DNA from: Cytospora piceicola
Lineage: Eukaryota; Ascomycota; Sordariomycetes; Diaporthales; Cytosporaceae
DNA length: 64,000 nucleotides
Direction: 5' to 3'
NCBI GenBank assembly: GCA_023375675.1
Contig: JALQBC010000003.1
Span: 744,001-808,000 of the forward strand
The notes under the pieces were generated by a model, which worked only from the letters and a program-made list of their open reading frames with translations, made no database searches and was not told the origin of the DNA. Below, piece by piece: positions 1 through 13,330 of the stretch (its first letter is position 1; each line of letters begins with the position of its first letter). A program made the position numbers and the translations under genes.

Positions 1-1651
1 CGTCCGTGCCTCCCGGATACTGTTCTTGGTGACAGCGCGCAGGGCATCGTTCATTCTGTACCGGAAGTTCTCCACTTGCTTCATGTCAAAGACATACGGC
101 TTGACTTCCTTGTCTCGCTTCTCCTGTTGTCGGAGAACCTTGCCGAGAACCTTCTCGTCATGCTCGGCGGACTCGATCGAGGTGGGGAGATGCTTGCGGT
201 ATTCGGTCTTGGGCACCACGAACGAGAGAGACATGCCTCTTTGGCCTGCTCTTGCGGTACGCCCGATCCTGTGTGTGTATGATTTGGACGACGAGGGGAA
301 ATCGAAGTTGATAACGGCCGAGACGTGTTGGAAGTCAATTCCACGAGACACTCCGTACTCGCGGTCCCGTTTTGAAGGTTTCCGCTTCTTCTGTGGCCTG
401 CTCTTATCTTGATCCTCCTTTCCGACTTGGCTTGATAGCTCTGCTTGCTGCTCTTCCTCTCCGAGAACCTCGTGTTCATCCGAGCATATTATAATGTCGT
501 AAATCTGAGTGTTTCCATTAGCATATGTTTGACGCAGCTGACTAGACAATGTCGCAATAAGTGAGTACTCACGTTCTTATTGAACTGTTCGACCACATGC
601 AGTCTCGAGTTGACGGGCAGCTCCGAGTTCAAAATGGCACTCCGAATACCGAACTGTTCGAAGTATAGCCGCAGGCGGTAGCAACGGTCTACGTCGGCGA
701 CAAAGATGATACACTTGCCCTTGATCAACTGTAACTTGAAAATGACATAGGCCAATAGGAACTTCTCATCTTCGCCGCACTTGACGTAGAACTGTGCAAC
801 ACCCTCCCCTTCCGCATCCGGCTCCTCGAGATCAAGGACCTTAGGGTTTCGGCAGAAGAGGCCCTTAACTGTGTCCACGTCCGTTGTGAGGGTAGCGGAC
901 ATCAGAATAGTCTGCAGACCCGTTGGTATCGCCCGGGCGACGTTCTGGAGATCCTCATCGTAGCCGTACGAAAGCACCAAATCGGCCTCGTCTAGCACCA
1001 GGTGGGTAAGCTTCTCCACGAAGAGTGCTCCATTGCTCATGTTTTGCCATGCTCTTGCCGGGGTCGATATGACGATGTCAGGGGCGCTGGAAAGTATGGA
1101 TCGCTGGACGGCTTCGGAGACTTGGTCGGTCAACTTCACAGCCTGAATGTCCTTGGCGCAGAAGGCTGAGAATTGCTCAATGTTTTTAAGCAGTTGGTCG
1201 GCAAGCTCGCGGGTCGGGACCAGGATCAAAGCAGCCGTGAATGCGGCAGAGTCAGACTGTTGTGTTCTGGTTAGCCACTGGTAGTTGGAGTATATAACAG
1301 CGAGATGACGAAACATACCTGCTTCCGCTTCAGGACGCTGTGCAGGATGGGCAAGAGGTAGGCGGCTGTCTTGCCAGAGCCTGTCTTTGCCTTGGCGAGA
1401 ACATCCTGGCCGTTCAAGGCGAGAGGGATAACCTTGGACTGGACGAGAGTGGGGGTTTGGTATTTCTGGTTGGCAATGGCTTGCAACAGTCGCGGATCGA
1501 GACCAAGATCAGAGAAACCAGGGTTTTTGGTGGTTTTCGCGGGTGCGACAGTCTTGTCAGTCTTGTCAGTCTTCTCAGACTTCTCAGACTTGCCGGACTC
1601 TGTGGTAGTCTCGGAAATGGGCTCGTTGTTTTCGTCCAACTTTCGCTTCAT
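1..1651 (-). CDS. DBP9: ATP-dependent DEAD-box RNA helicase Dbp9 (3' end beyond window)
   Basis: Nucleolar RNA helicase of 60S subunit biogenesis. Three exons are read: 1651–1319, 1256–573 and 504–1 (continuing off the left edge), 507 residues visible. Introns 1257–1318 and 505–572 are GT–AG with CTAAC/CTAAT branch sites. Motifs seen in order: Q-motif region around residues 46–71, Walker A AKTGSGKT (88–95), PTRELA (125–130), DEAD (200–203), SAT (231–233), SRGID (392–396) and [10 protein letters not shown] (417–426). A charged insert of about 45 residues between the helicase motif near CSDE (residue 347 on) and SRGID is characteristic of the Dbp9 subfamily and separates it from other DEAD-box proteins. 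The N-terminus has a Ser/Lys/Thr repeat (about 15–40). The start is the first ATG of the open frame. Motifs are all intact, so I expect an active enzyme; the C-terminal tail is not visible. Confidence 0.93.
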
Positions 1652-2651
1652 GTTGGCTGATGGTGCAGAACTTCTGGAGTATCAGGACTGCAAGAATAGT
1701 AGAAGAGGGTGATCGGTGGTTGTCTGGACGCTCACGCTCTTGGTAGCTTTGACGACCGAAGTTTTTTTGGCACGCAATTTTGCCTGCCGAGCATCTTGGC
1801 TACTGATAAGATAAGGAATCTTTTTAGCGGGCCCAAAGACAAAGGACCCTTGTAATTGTGCCGTAACATTTAACATTTGAATGGGACGGACGAATTTATT
1901 TGAATCTGGAGTATCTACCGACTTTGATAACAATGCATTGCCAAACCCCATGTCTACGGCAATATCGTTGTCGCTCGAAGACTCGACCACGATACATCAC
2001 TCAAAACCGTAAACCAAGCTGACCGGTCCCCAAAATATCCCGAAAGAAAGTGTCACGATATGGGACGGACCTACTGTCGACCTACTAAGTAATCGATTGG
2101 GCAAACTTTCATAACGTACTCAGTTACCGTGGTTCTCACCGTCATCCATGAGCTGGATGGCTTTTATATCGCCGACCAGGAGTCTTGGCTTACCAAGTCT
2201 TCCATTTAATTCACGGGTCTCTGCAAGCCTCGCTGGATATGGTACCTGCAGCAGCTTATTGCCAAAGCCATGTACGGGAGACAGGCCCCTCTTGATACAA
2301 GCGAGTTCACGGGTCTTCAGACTTGAATCAGTCGAGTAGACCTTGTCAACATTGAATGCGACCTCAGTATCTTCATTCGGCTGGGCTATCTTGTGCGTCC
2401 AGGGGCGTACCGGTAAATGACTGGAGATGCTAAAATGACGGCGGCGTCCTCGTCCTCTGATTGCAAAATGTTTACCTTTCTGGGAGGTTATTGTATTAGA
2501 TTTGTTGCCGGCAAGCCGCTTCGGCCAAATAGTGCTATTGACAACGTACCAGCTTTCGAAGACTATAGACGAATTCAAGGTGGTCATCTATTAATGCCAT
2601 AAAGCTCAAGTTTCAATTGTAAGGCCGCGACCTTCTTCCCGTCAGTAATAC

Positions 2652-2661
2652 TACCTAGGTA
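2652..2661. repeat. TACCTAGGTA palindrome, copy 1
   Basis: Exact 10-bp palindrome TACCTAGGTA in non-coding DNA, extended here by one base on each side (C…G). It is one of ten exact copies in the window, all outside genes. Confidence 0.9.
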
Positions 2662-2739
2662 GTGTGAACATGCTCATCTGAAGGCAGATGAGTTCATGCC
2701 AGCCACTCCCTGGAGTCATTGCTGACCTACGACATAAAG

Positions 2740-2749
2740 TACCTAGGTA
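2740..2749. repeat. TACCTAGGTA palindrome, copy 2
   Basis: Exact copy 78 bp from the preceding one's end; the two sit as a close pair in the gene-poor stretch upstream of DBP9. Confidence 0.9.
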
Positions 2750-5700
2750 GTGAAAAGTTCAAAATATGGCTGCGAAATCTGACTGTTGTTCAGGGGCTGT
2801 TGGAGACCCGATGTCCTCGAGATTTACCACTTGAAAATGAGTGACTGACAGGAAGCCAGTAGCCTTGGGAGTATACTGATCGGTAAGAACAAGTCGCCAT
2901 TACTATATCATGGCACAGTTGGTTGTGTTCTCACAGCTCATGAGATTCACGACCGTGTTCGAGGAACTCGCGAGCCGAATGTCTCTGCAAGTACCACAGG
3001 ATAGTTGCTTGTAAGTCTTCCGCCGATACCCTTCCGGACTTGCTTTCCACAGCTCAGAGACTTTGGGGTCAGAAGGCAGCTTAGAAAACATTTAGGATTC
3101 CATGGTTCAGGATCCGCGACTTGAAGGAGTGTCAGGGATACCTTTGGCGATGTAGTTGTAGCACCTCTGGTGTTAGAATGCAGTGCATGCCCAGGTGGAC
3201 GGACTTTCCGTCTAGTAAGAAGTCAAACCTTTCCATTGATTTCAAATTACCCCCCATCTCCTTAACAAATACCGGAATCACTGGGCTGGAGTACCACGTT
3301 AGGGTTGAACTAATTCAACCCTTCTAGCACTGAAGAGATTACTTTATATTTTGAAGTAAAAAACGAATCTTGAGAGTGCAGTTGAGGTGACCTCGGAACG
3401 AGGTGCCTACTGACCAGAACTCGTGCTGGGATGATCGACCTGATAGACATCTGGGCAAAACATACCAAACTAGCATACCAAACGACCAGTTCGAAATAAA
3501 GTGGTCTTTCGCATGGAATTGTCTAGCCGTGTACTTACGGTTTATGAGTGGTTCCTGAGACCGGTCCATGGTGGTATTTGGAGTACCTTACATATCCACA
3601 GCTTTCCATTCTGCACATACCTGGGTATGAATGGTATACACATGACTATTGGCGTAAGTGATAATATTGACCCAGGTGAGAAGTTCCTCAACAGGAGCTC
3701 TGAATCTCTGAGTTGGTAGCTGCGGATCTCCTGCTGTATCTGGGTCGTGGTTATCCCGAGGGTCACATCCTCATTTCTTATGGCCACCCGGTGCCTTTGA
3801 TACTCCGGTGGCTTTGTCGCCCGCATTGATACAGGTTACCTAGTCGACCTAATCAACCAATACATATGCTTGGTTTCACATGGTTTCTCCCATGGGTTCC
3901 CGAACACAAATGGGAGTTGTTATTGCGGCACTGCCATGTCTCATGCCTACGGCACCCATTGTGTTGGTGGTACTCATGGCGAACATCGTTTCCGCTGGGA
4001 ATATTAGCCAGCGCCGGCTTCTCGACATCGATGTCAAGGTATCCATCCGTATTCTCGCATTTCATCGAGTCGTCCAAAGGACTTTTCACAGTAAGGGCGT
4101 TGGACTGGACCGAAAACTGCTTGGAAAGGGCATCCCCCGCCCCTGGAAGCCACCCAATGTCCGGCTAACTTGCTCTTGAGTGGTCCAGGTGGGACATCCT
4201 CGTCTTCAAACCCTCTAGGCTGCGGGTTTTATTGTGCTCCATGTCGGACTGGGCATGACGCTTCTGTACCGCATGAGCCTCGGCTTCATTTGCGTTGCTC
4301 TCTCGATGACGACTACTGAAGTACTGAGGGGAACGACCATAGACCGGGTCCAGGCCTGACCTCTGCTTGGGAATCCTCTAGGGGTTATCCAGCGCCCCCC
4401 AGGGCTTTTCGAAGGATGTTGCGTGTGAGGCTTATGGCTTTAAGAACTGATGTCCGAACCAGGTTCACCTGTGTCAGGGATATAAAGCTTCCTCAACTTG
4501 GCAGGAGGCCAGCCGTGAAGCCCCTGGAAATCTGATAATGAGAGACATACACTTGCCAATACTAATCGGGCAGTTGGACAACCCCTCTATCTTGCTCGAT
4601 GCGCATGCGACCTTGTTTACGAAGGTGACAGCTGACTTGACTTAAAATCCAGTGGTTCAAGCCGCCGATTTATGCTACTATACTGCGTGGCATAGGTTGA
4701 ATTCGGGCGGATTAACATCGATGGCGAGGATGGCACCAACTTGATTCCATCTTTCATCTGGAGCAGGCTCAATCGCATTTCCAAGAGCCCTTCATCCTCA
4801 GCAGCATAATACGGCGAAATAAGGATAGGCTTGTTCCAACGCTTGATGAGGACCGTATCAACACACTGAAGGCGTCGGGTGTACAGGGTGTCATTGCTGC
4901 CAAAAGAAATCAATGGCCAGCGTATGATCTCCTTGCTCGACGTCCTCCAACGGTCCGCAGCTTATGGCGGACCTTGATTACGGTAGGGGATGAAGATACC
5001 TGTAAGCCTAGACGCCGACGCACATGATAGTATCCAAGCTGCCGTACGTTTCCGCTTCGAAGGACTGCACCATACTCACGAACGCTCATGGTAGCTCATC
5101 GGCTTGACAGGTGTGTGCCATGCACTTACGACGTTACGAACAGGATCCGAATCTGGATGCCGTCCTGGTCTTCTTGAGTTTGCTCTCCGCCCCCCCCCCC
5201 TCTCACCTAGTTCTGTTTTTCATCGTGCGCTTTCCAGAACGGTACAGGGGACTACTCTGGCCTCTACCAAGCATCCAGATTCCCTTGCTGATGGTCCTGC
5301 GAGTCTCTAGCGCTTGCTAATCACTTGATCGGCCATGAGCCGGGCCTAGGGTGTTAACTCCCCAGGGCACGAGATGTTTTGGGGAGGGGAAGAATGGTGC
5401 GCTTCTCACATTGGACGTTTTCTTGCTGCGCGCTTCATTTTCCCTCCCCAGACCGCCTAAGACAAGAACAACTCTGAGGCTGTCAGGGCCCCCTCGGAAC
5501 TGCTCTCCAGACCCTGTCATTCTTTTGATCCTCGCCACCTGAAGCAGTATCGAAATTGAAACCTGAGGCCCATCGGATCTCCCGAAGATCCCAACAGTCT
5601 TACGTTCTCCTTTTCCTGATCACCGACATGGAAGCCGGTCTGCCTGTCGTCACTACCTCGGTACCCAACGTCCGTGCTTCACCCTCGCTTAGGGGTTATA

Positions 5701-6433
5701 GTGCAGAGGCTCACCGCTCTAAAGTCTTTCGCTGGTATGATTATCGTGATGGTGAAATGTTGCCGTGTCGGTCATTGTTGCGAATTTGTACTATGCCACG
5801 ACGAGAGATGAAAAGGCCTCAGTCATCTTGGCCGCAAAATGAGCGGTGGGTCTGATTCGCGCGCTTGTGGAGATTGTGCCAACGATTGAGTTCGAGAGAG
5901 CCGAAAAGGACGGACATGAGAGGCTTTTATTTGGCGCACAGGTTGGCTTCAGAGGATATTGGAGTACAAAAACTCGTATCATTCATTAGAAGTAAGGACA
6001 AGGAGCGGGACTACCCCGATAGTTGACATGGTGGCAAGTATAAACACAATGGCACGGAGCCGTAAAAGGAGCTGAGCGTAGCTCGGCCGAGAAGGCTCGA
6101 GTGGTACGTTGATCCTCACCTTCTGTGACATGATCGGTGCTCACCCGAACTATACTTGACCGGCCGCTACTCAGAATAGCGACATGGCGTGTCAGGCGTG
6201 TCAGGCGTGTCAAGAGGTTGGGGGAAAAGATAGGCATGTCGTGCGGTTATCCGTCTGCGGCTTTGCTTTAGCGCATCCACGGCAACGGTTAGGGAACTAC
6301 CGGCAGTGGCGTCCCATAGTGCTGGATGATCGATCAACGATCCAAACCTAGGTGAAGCAGTCTCGGATTCATACCGTGGTGGCAGTGCCACAGTTTAGTT
6401 CCCGTACAGTATAATTGCTCGGCAGTTAATGTC

Positions 6434-6443
6434 TACCTAGGTA
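6434..6443. repeat. TACCTAGGTA palindrome, copy 3
   Basis: Exact copy in the non-coding stretch before BUD4. A shorter relative, ACCTAGGT, lies about 90 bp upstream. Confidence 0.9.
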
Positions 6444-6639
6444 AGGATCTGGGTACATATTACCTGGATCACTATACGTACGGGAGGTATTCTACTGCAA
6501 GCATCTATTTAAAGTAGGTATGTCACATAAAAATCGTGACAGTGTTGGGACTCTTCGAGAGCGAGCGAGCTACTGCAACATGTTACTCGTTGCCGTCTGT
6601 GGAGCTCGTGCTGCAAGTCAACAATGCAGGAGGATATAC

Positions 6640-6695
6640 ATACTTAGTACGTACATACATACGTGCTAGTTCAAGTACATATACATACATACATG
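6640..6695. repeat. Imperfect TACA/CATA microsatellite
   Basis: Interrupted runs of TACATACATA-type tetranucleotides in the far upstream region of BUD4. Simple-sequence tract; no coding evidence. Confidence 0.75.
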
Positions 6696-8112
6696 GACCA
6701 GCCCAGGCTGTTGCCGTGGTGAAAACAAAGAAAAACACAACATCGTGGGTACGGGGTAAAGACAAATGCATTGTCTTTCGGATCGATCCATATCCGCATA
6801 CACTACGGCAGGGAAAATATCCATTAGCACCCGGATGTCAAAGTCCACGGTATCCATGTATGACGATGCAAATGCAGGAAGCGGGTCCCAGCTTCCTGTT
6901 GCTTCCTGCTTCCTCCAAGGATTATGCAAGAGCCTGGGCACAACAACCTTGGAACGAATGCCTGCAGATTAATCCACCCAGCCCCGCTCACCAACCCAAG
7001 GGGTGAAAGAGGTTGCAGCCTTGGTCTTCGTGGTTGCTTTGAGAGGCTTCCAAGGTCGGTAATGGAAGGGAGAAAGGTTGGAATGGCCATAACCTTCAAG
7101 GTTATTCTTCCTCCCGGTAAAGTTTTGTTTTCTTCAAAAGTCAATTCAAGTAAACTGGTTTTTCCAGAACGTCTGCTGAATTGGAAAGTCAACAAGACTC
7201 GTCTGAGCACACAAACAGCGAGGAAAGTAAAGGCCGGGGGAACCTTGGATGCTGGCAGGTTGTCACTCGGCTATCTTAGCGCAGATCAACAGGGGGAACA
7301 AGCACCAGCTGTTATCCCCCGCTGTAGTTCCAGATTTAGTAACCGGGGCGAGGTTGCTCAGACTTGTATGTGGTCAAGGCGTTGGGCGTACTTTAGGTGG
7401 GGTTGCCCAAGTAACCGCGAATTGGGTGAATTGTTGACCCAAAGCACGCGCTTACAATGCAGCTATGCAGCACCCGCCCGCCAACCCAATCAGGTACCGA
7501 TCTGTACTCCATTGCCGTGTTTGTATGTACGTACCAGTCAAGGTCATCCATCCATCACACCTGCCTCAAGGTACGACTTTCCAACCTTCTGCCGAAAGCT
7601 GAAAACCGCATATCCCCAGCCAGACTTATCCTATCCACCTCTCATTTTCATCTTTGCCCGTCCTTGACCTTCAATCTCCCATAGACTTCCATTCTTCTTC
7701 TCCCGTCGCATCTCATCTGCCCTTCTTTCTCTGTTTACTTACATCCTTGGCAATCAATCATCCTTCCCTTTCTGCAAGCGACCAGGAACATCCCGTTTAT
7801 ATCCCTTCAAGATATACATGTTCCGCCTTTTGTTGCAAATGGGATTGTTCTAATCTTCATTTCCTACTGCTACTGCTGCTACGCCTTCCAACAAGGCCGG
7901 TCTTGCATTTTACTATTATTGCACGGCCTTTTTTCAGTGGTCAAGTCCGCTGCAGTCTGCAGCGCACGGAAAACCAGCCACCGCTTTTCCCTTGCTCCGC
8001 CCGCCTACATATCTCCTGGCCCGAACGGTCTGGTCAGCCCAAGTCGGTCGCGACTGTCAACAACACATTACAGCGACCCGACAACTTTCCTTTCTTTGTA
8101 TGATCTGAGGTA

Positions 8113-11100
8113 ATGCATTCTGAACCCATGGCCTCATCGGATCCTGTAAGTCGACCTGGCCCTCCGGCCCATCACTCTGTTGATCCGTTGAGAGACTGAC
8201 GATCGACAGGTACAACCTTTGCGTCTAGCGAAATCCGGCTCCCCCACCAAGATGACCTCCTCCCTTCCTCGTCCCCTTTCTGAGATCTCTCCTTCGGAGA
8301 AGCGGCGTAACTCTCCCAGTTGGAAACAGGCCGCTAATGTGAGACCATCTCCTTTTTTTCATTGCCGCGTGTACGCAATCAACCCAAATACTGACACTCA
8401 TGTCTCAGAAGAAGATGGCACTGAACACCGACTCCTCCTCCCCATTCCAGAGCTCCCCCATGGAGGGGAAGTCCTCACCTCGTCTGTTCTGGCAGAATAA
8501 GAACAACGAGAACATGTATGGATCTAGCTCATCATCACCCAAACGGCGCCAATCAATCGAGCGCTTGCAGAAGGCATCACGCGTCAAGAACAGCAACATC
8601 CTCGCCCTTGAGCAAAAACATGAATATGACCCCACGAAGGTGCCCCAGGTTGAGCGGCCACTGGCAAAGGTCCAAGGCAATGCGTTTTCTGGTACAGGCA
8701 TCAGCGGATATCGTGACAACAAAGCATTCGCCCATACTAGGTCGGAGAGCCAGAGTTCAATTTCCCTACACAGCCCGACCAAGTCCCCACCTCCTCTGGC
8801 CAAGTCTCCTCCCTTGACTCGCAGCCCTCCCCCCAACGGTCCAAGACCAGCAAGTAGAGATCAGGCGTCTCCTACGAAGTCGTCTCTTGCAACCAGCCGG
8901 TTTAAGAGCAGCCAGGACCATGACGCCAATTCGTCAGACTCTTCCTACGAGGACCGTGAGCTGCCATCCGGAAGGGTTCTTCACCGTCAACACAAGAGTG
9001 TCACTTTTGACGCTGCGCCCCCTCAGATCAACGAGTATGAGATGGCAACACCAGATATATCATCCATCGGAACAAGCTCCCGGGAGGGAAGCTATGATTC
9101 GGCCGAGGACGATGACGACGACGACCATTATTTTGTCGGTGCTGAGGATCATGATGATAGTTTTGACGCGACCCTTGAGGACACCATCAAGACGCCCGTC
9201 GTCCTCCCAGATGACTGGCGGCAGGACATGACGAACCCTATGGATGCAGTCTTCGAGACCAACCTTATGATGGAGGGCCTCCCTCCTTTTGCCCCTGGTG
9301 CCATGTTCCAGCAAGATCGTTCCGACTCCCGCAATTCAAATGGTGACCACCGGCCTCTACCCCCACTTCCAGGCATGAACGATGAGAGGAGAAACTCCAC
9401 CTCATCGATGGGCCTCTCAGCGACTGCTGAGCGGATGGTCGGGTCCCAGCGGACATTGCCATCACCACCGCCTGCTTCTTCCTTCTCCAAGTCTGATATT
9501 CAGAACATTGGCAATGGCAAGATGACACTGGAGGAGCGACTGAAGCTCATGATGCTTTCTGATGACGGCAAGTCAGCAGCTGAGCAGCAGCGAGAGCGAC
9601 GGTTGAGACGTGCTTCGCTTCGTGACCACACAGACGATCACGTAGACGATCACGCAGAAGACCAGACAGAAGACCACGCAGACGACCACTCAGAGGACCA
9701 CGCAGACGACCACACGGATGTCGATGCAGATGACCATGCAGATGACCACGCAGACGAGCATGCGGATGACTACGTGGACAACCATACTCCAGAAGCAGAG
9801 CTGCCGCATGAAGGAAGTGTCGCGGGCGAAGATGATGACACTCTTGCTGATATGTCTGTCTTGGGTGACTACCAGCTTCCTCCCAAGATCTCGCGCGAAT
9901 CAATCATGCGAAGGGTTGATGGCAACCAGGCTCTGGAGAGGGAGTCTGACTACAATCTCTCATCTGCGCCCAGCTCTCCAGAGCGTACTCTTCCGGTGGA
10001 TCCTGATGTCCCGATACCAAGTACAGAGGAAGCAGTGGCGGACGAGGACGACTCTAATGTGCAGCCGAAGCAAGAGGATGACGACGACATGTCCATCACC
10101 GATTACTATCAAAACTCTGAGTCTGAAGTAGAAGATGTTGATGAGGATGAGGACGATGATGATGTTGATGATGATGACGACACGAGAGAGGTAGACGATG
10201 AGACAGACGACTCCGCCAGCAACTATTCCGACCCAGCTCAGGCGCCTACCCCTCAAGAAGAAAAGGAGGATGAAGATCATGTGACAACGCCGCGCGCTTC
10301 AACACCTAACCAGCACGACTCATCAATCGACACCATCACGGAGCAAAAAAGCCCCGAGGTTACCGTCACCCAGAAGCACAACCCCTTCACTGACGACCTG
10401 CAAGCGTTCATGCTTCCCAAACCCGTTGAGGGTGAGGTACCAAAGGTGGCCGATATCCCGGCCCCCCTGGAACGGCCGTCTACCCCCGAGCGGCTCACGC
10501 TCACTTTGTCAAAGCCAGAGTATGATGGTTCCGGTTGGGGAGAGCCAGATGAGGAGGACTCTGAGGAGTGCAGAACGCCAGACTCAGTCATCCACCGCCC
10601 ATTTTATGACCCAGAAGAGGAGGAAGAGGCTCGGATATCTCCAGCGATTCCTGAGACCGTTGCCACCATCAAGTCTGCTTCTGGTTCCAAGTTGAAGACT
10701 CGCCCCTCCGCTACGCCCTCTGATATCGCGGCCATGAGAGAGCAACGACGCCATGTTAGCCGCGAGGTGCCAGATATGCCTCCTGTCCCCGAGCGTCATC
10801 GCCACCGCACCTCCCAAAGCTTCGATTCCGACCAGCTTCTCTCTCCTAGCTCGCTTGATGATGACTACATGCAGAGACATCCTAGCTTCAAGAGCCGCAG
10901 TCTCACGTTGGATCTTGACCTTGGTCTCAGTCTTGACCAGGATTTCGAACGGGTTATCGAGGCACAAAAGGTTAATTTCCAGCAGTTTCCCCTTCAGGCG
11001 GCCTCGGACGTTCCCAGCCAGGCACTTTCCGGACAAGCGTCTAGAGCCAAGCTATCGGGACAAGAAGCCTTAGGTCCAAGCATTACTAACCTCGCACCTC

Positions 11101-12771
11101 GTACACAGCGCGGCTACCTCATGCGTCAGAATACGAAGGTCGTCACAGCGAGCGACAAAGATACCGAAGACCTGCGCCCCCCAACTCGCTCTGCTGGCAA
11201 CTCTCCTGTCAAGCAGATTCGCCCTCAGTCATGGACAGTCGAACCCTGGAACGGTCAGACTAAGAAGAAGAGCAACCTAAAGAAAACCGTGACAGCTGGG
11301 CCTGTGCCTCCTATGCCTGGCTACGAGAGCAATGTAGCACCGATGAGCACGCTGCCCGAAGAGGATGCAACCACTGATGTGGCAATCGAGGACAACGGCG
11401 AGCGAGGCAGACTTTTCGTCAAGGTCATGGGCGTGAAGGACCTCGACTTGCCTATCCCCAAAAGTAAGTGGATCTAATCCTTACACCCAGGCGACGTATT
11501 GCTAACCTTTTCAGACGAGCGCACCTGGTTTAGCCTGACCCTCGACAACGGTGTACACTGTGTTACTACCGCATGGCTGGAGATGGCAAGGAATGCACCA
11601 ATCGGTCAAGAATTCGAGCTGGTCGTTCCCAACGAGCTGGAATTCCAGCTGACCTTGAACGTCAAGCTGGAGAAGCCTCCACCTCAGAAGACGGTCCAGT
11701 CCACTCCTTCGCCCCGAAAGACCAAGACGTCAACCTTCAGCAGAGTGTTTGCATCTCCCAAGAAGCGCAAGGAGCTGGAAATGCGACAGAAGGAGGAAGA
11801 GGAGCGAGTTGTTCGACAGCAGCGCGAGGCACAGGCCAGACAGCTTGCTGCCAACCCCACGTCCTGGGACCTTCTCTCACCTCTGGCTGCGGAGGATGGC
11901 AGCTTCGCTCGTGCCTATGTCTGTCTCAAGGAGCACGAGACACGATGCTTTGGCCGCCCTTACATCGTCGATGTTGCCTGCTTCAATGAGTGGGCTACAG
12001 AGGAGGCTGGGTTTGCATCGAGCGTGAAGAGCAAGCGTGGTAGCACCTCCATTGTTCGCAAGGCTCCGTACAAGATCGGAAAGCTCGAGCTTCAACTCCT
12101 GTTCGTCCCGAGGCCCAAGGGATCCACTGATGATGACATGCCTAAGAGCATGAACTCGTGCATTCGAGAGATGAAGGCTGCTGAGGAACGGCGATCCCGG
12201 AATTGGGAGGGCCCCCTCAGCCAGCAAGGTGGCGACTGCCCAGTATGTATACCACTTCGCCGATGTGCGCAAGACTTGGCTAACCATTCTCTAGTTCTGG
12301 CGTCGCCGTTACTTCAAACTTGTTGGCACCAAGTTGACTGCTTACCATGAGGCCACGCGCCAGCCGCGTGCTACCATCAACCTCGCCAACGCCAAGCGTC
12401 TGATCGATGACCGCCGAGCGTTGACCGAAAAGGAGACTACCGGTAAGAACGGGAAGCGCCGTCGGTCAGCGTTTGCCGAAGAAGAAGAGGGATACATGTT
12501 TGTTGAGGAGGGCTTCCGTATCCGCTTCAACAATGGCGAGATCATCGACTTCTACGCAGACAACGAGGGCGACAAGGAGGGTTGGATGAAGGTCCTTTCA
12601 GACGTGATCGGCCGAGACAACTCCGGAAGCGACGATGACATGCTTGGTGGTGGCTCCCGGGCCAAGGGCAAATGGTGTGATGTTGTCCTTAAGCGGGAGG
12701 ACACCATGCGCAAGCGCACCGAGGGACGAAGGCCCAGCCACCACTCTCGTGCTAAGAGCAGCCTGATTTAA
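8113..12771 (+). CDS. BUD4: Bud4, anillin-like septation scaffold with PH domain
   Basis: Cortical scaffold that marks septation sites with septins and Rho4-type GTPase modules in filamentous fungi. Five exons: 8113–8145, 8210–8338, 8409–11463, 11515–12242, 12295–12771, encoding 1473 residues; all introns are GT–AG of 51–70 nt. Two in-frame ATGs occur in exon 1 (8113 and 8128); I use the first. The N-terminal region carries the PLSEISPSEKRR segment I associate with fungal Bud4 proteins and an SPRLFW motif. A long disordered middle follows, with an Asp/His-rich repeat (about 460–513) and an acidic run near 630. An anillin-homology region starts near residue 1053 (LFVKVMGVKDLDLPIPKNER) and a C-terminal PH domain spans about 1295–1435 (FWRRRYFKLVGTKLTAYHE). 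Membrane association through PH is inferred from the family. Domain order and length fit Bud4 well. Confidence 0.9.
9624..9785 (+). repeat. Asp/His-rich (ADDH-type) coding repeat inside BUD4
   Basis: A 54-codon stretch built of degenerate four-residue units such as ADDH, EDHA and VDDH, encoded by repeats of GACGACCACGCA-like units. It lies in the disordered middle of Bud4 (residues about 460–513). Repeat-unit variation at DNA level suggests expansion by slippage or unequal exchange. Confidence 0.85.
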
Positions 12772-13330
12772 GGGGGTGAGCTGGTCTCGCTTGTGTCTGA
12801 AGCAATGAGAGGCGGGATGAGGAGTCATGGAAGCGGCTTGACGATCCTCACAAAACGAACTGTTTTCCAAAATGAACGGCTCCTCCATGCAGCCTTCAGC
12901 TTTTTTTTCCTGGGTCCTCGACATTTTGTCATGGCTCAACTGTGTTTTCTTGTTTTTTCGAGCACTTTTTCTGTTTTTTATTGGTACACATACCCCATTT
13001 CATTGGTTCCACCAATCTCTGGGGAGGGCTCTAATTCTGGAGTAGAGTTGGTATTTCACAGGGAAGAGCAAGACTCATGGCGTGTGTGTTATTGGGATGA
13101 GACAAGGCTTATCCAACAGAGGGTTTGGAAGGGATGTAGGAGTTTGTAGTATTTGCGGCGAGGAGCCAACCTCGCTTGGTGTGAGCGTTTCTTTGTACTT
13201 GGTTAAGGACTGGAGTGGTACTCTTGCAAAATTTTACATTGCGAATTGGAGCAGATTTTGCCCTTCTCATGGCTGCTGGGCCCGTCATCCATGATCAAGA
13301 CAGATGACACGGCGCCTGATGTTCCCTATC
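12772..13330. other. Convergent spacer BUD4/HIS6
   Basis: Shared 3' flank of two convergent genes, 559 bp. It is T-rich on the plus strand just after BUD4 (around 12900–12980), as expected of 3' UTR and polyadenylation sequence. No further gene is seen. Confidence 0.7.

Larger units (their letters stand above)
1652..8112. other. Gene-poor interval, possible gene relics
   Basis: About 6.5 kb without a gene I can support. Several short open frames look partly coding but lack clean starts or splice partners. The minus frame 1682–1990 lies just upstream of DBP9, opens with GTG rather than ATG and ends in an intron-like GTGAGC…TTGCAG. The minus frame 2120–2587 (155 codons, true ATG) resembles nothing I know. 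In 3853–4180 two minus frames both carry plausible protein segments, as if one coding region had suffered a frameshift. The minus frame 4617–4913 is similar. Base composition is not strikingly AT-rich, so heavy repeat-induced mutation is not evident. The part after about 7000 becomes pyrimidine-rich and is probably the BUD4 promoter and leader. Confidence 0.5.

Noticed and set aside
1682..2587. Possible duplicated protein because two minus frames both contain GFGN-x-LL
   Set aside because: Only that short motif is shared; the flanking similarities are not in the same order, so duplication is not supported.
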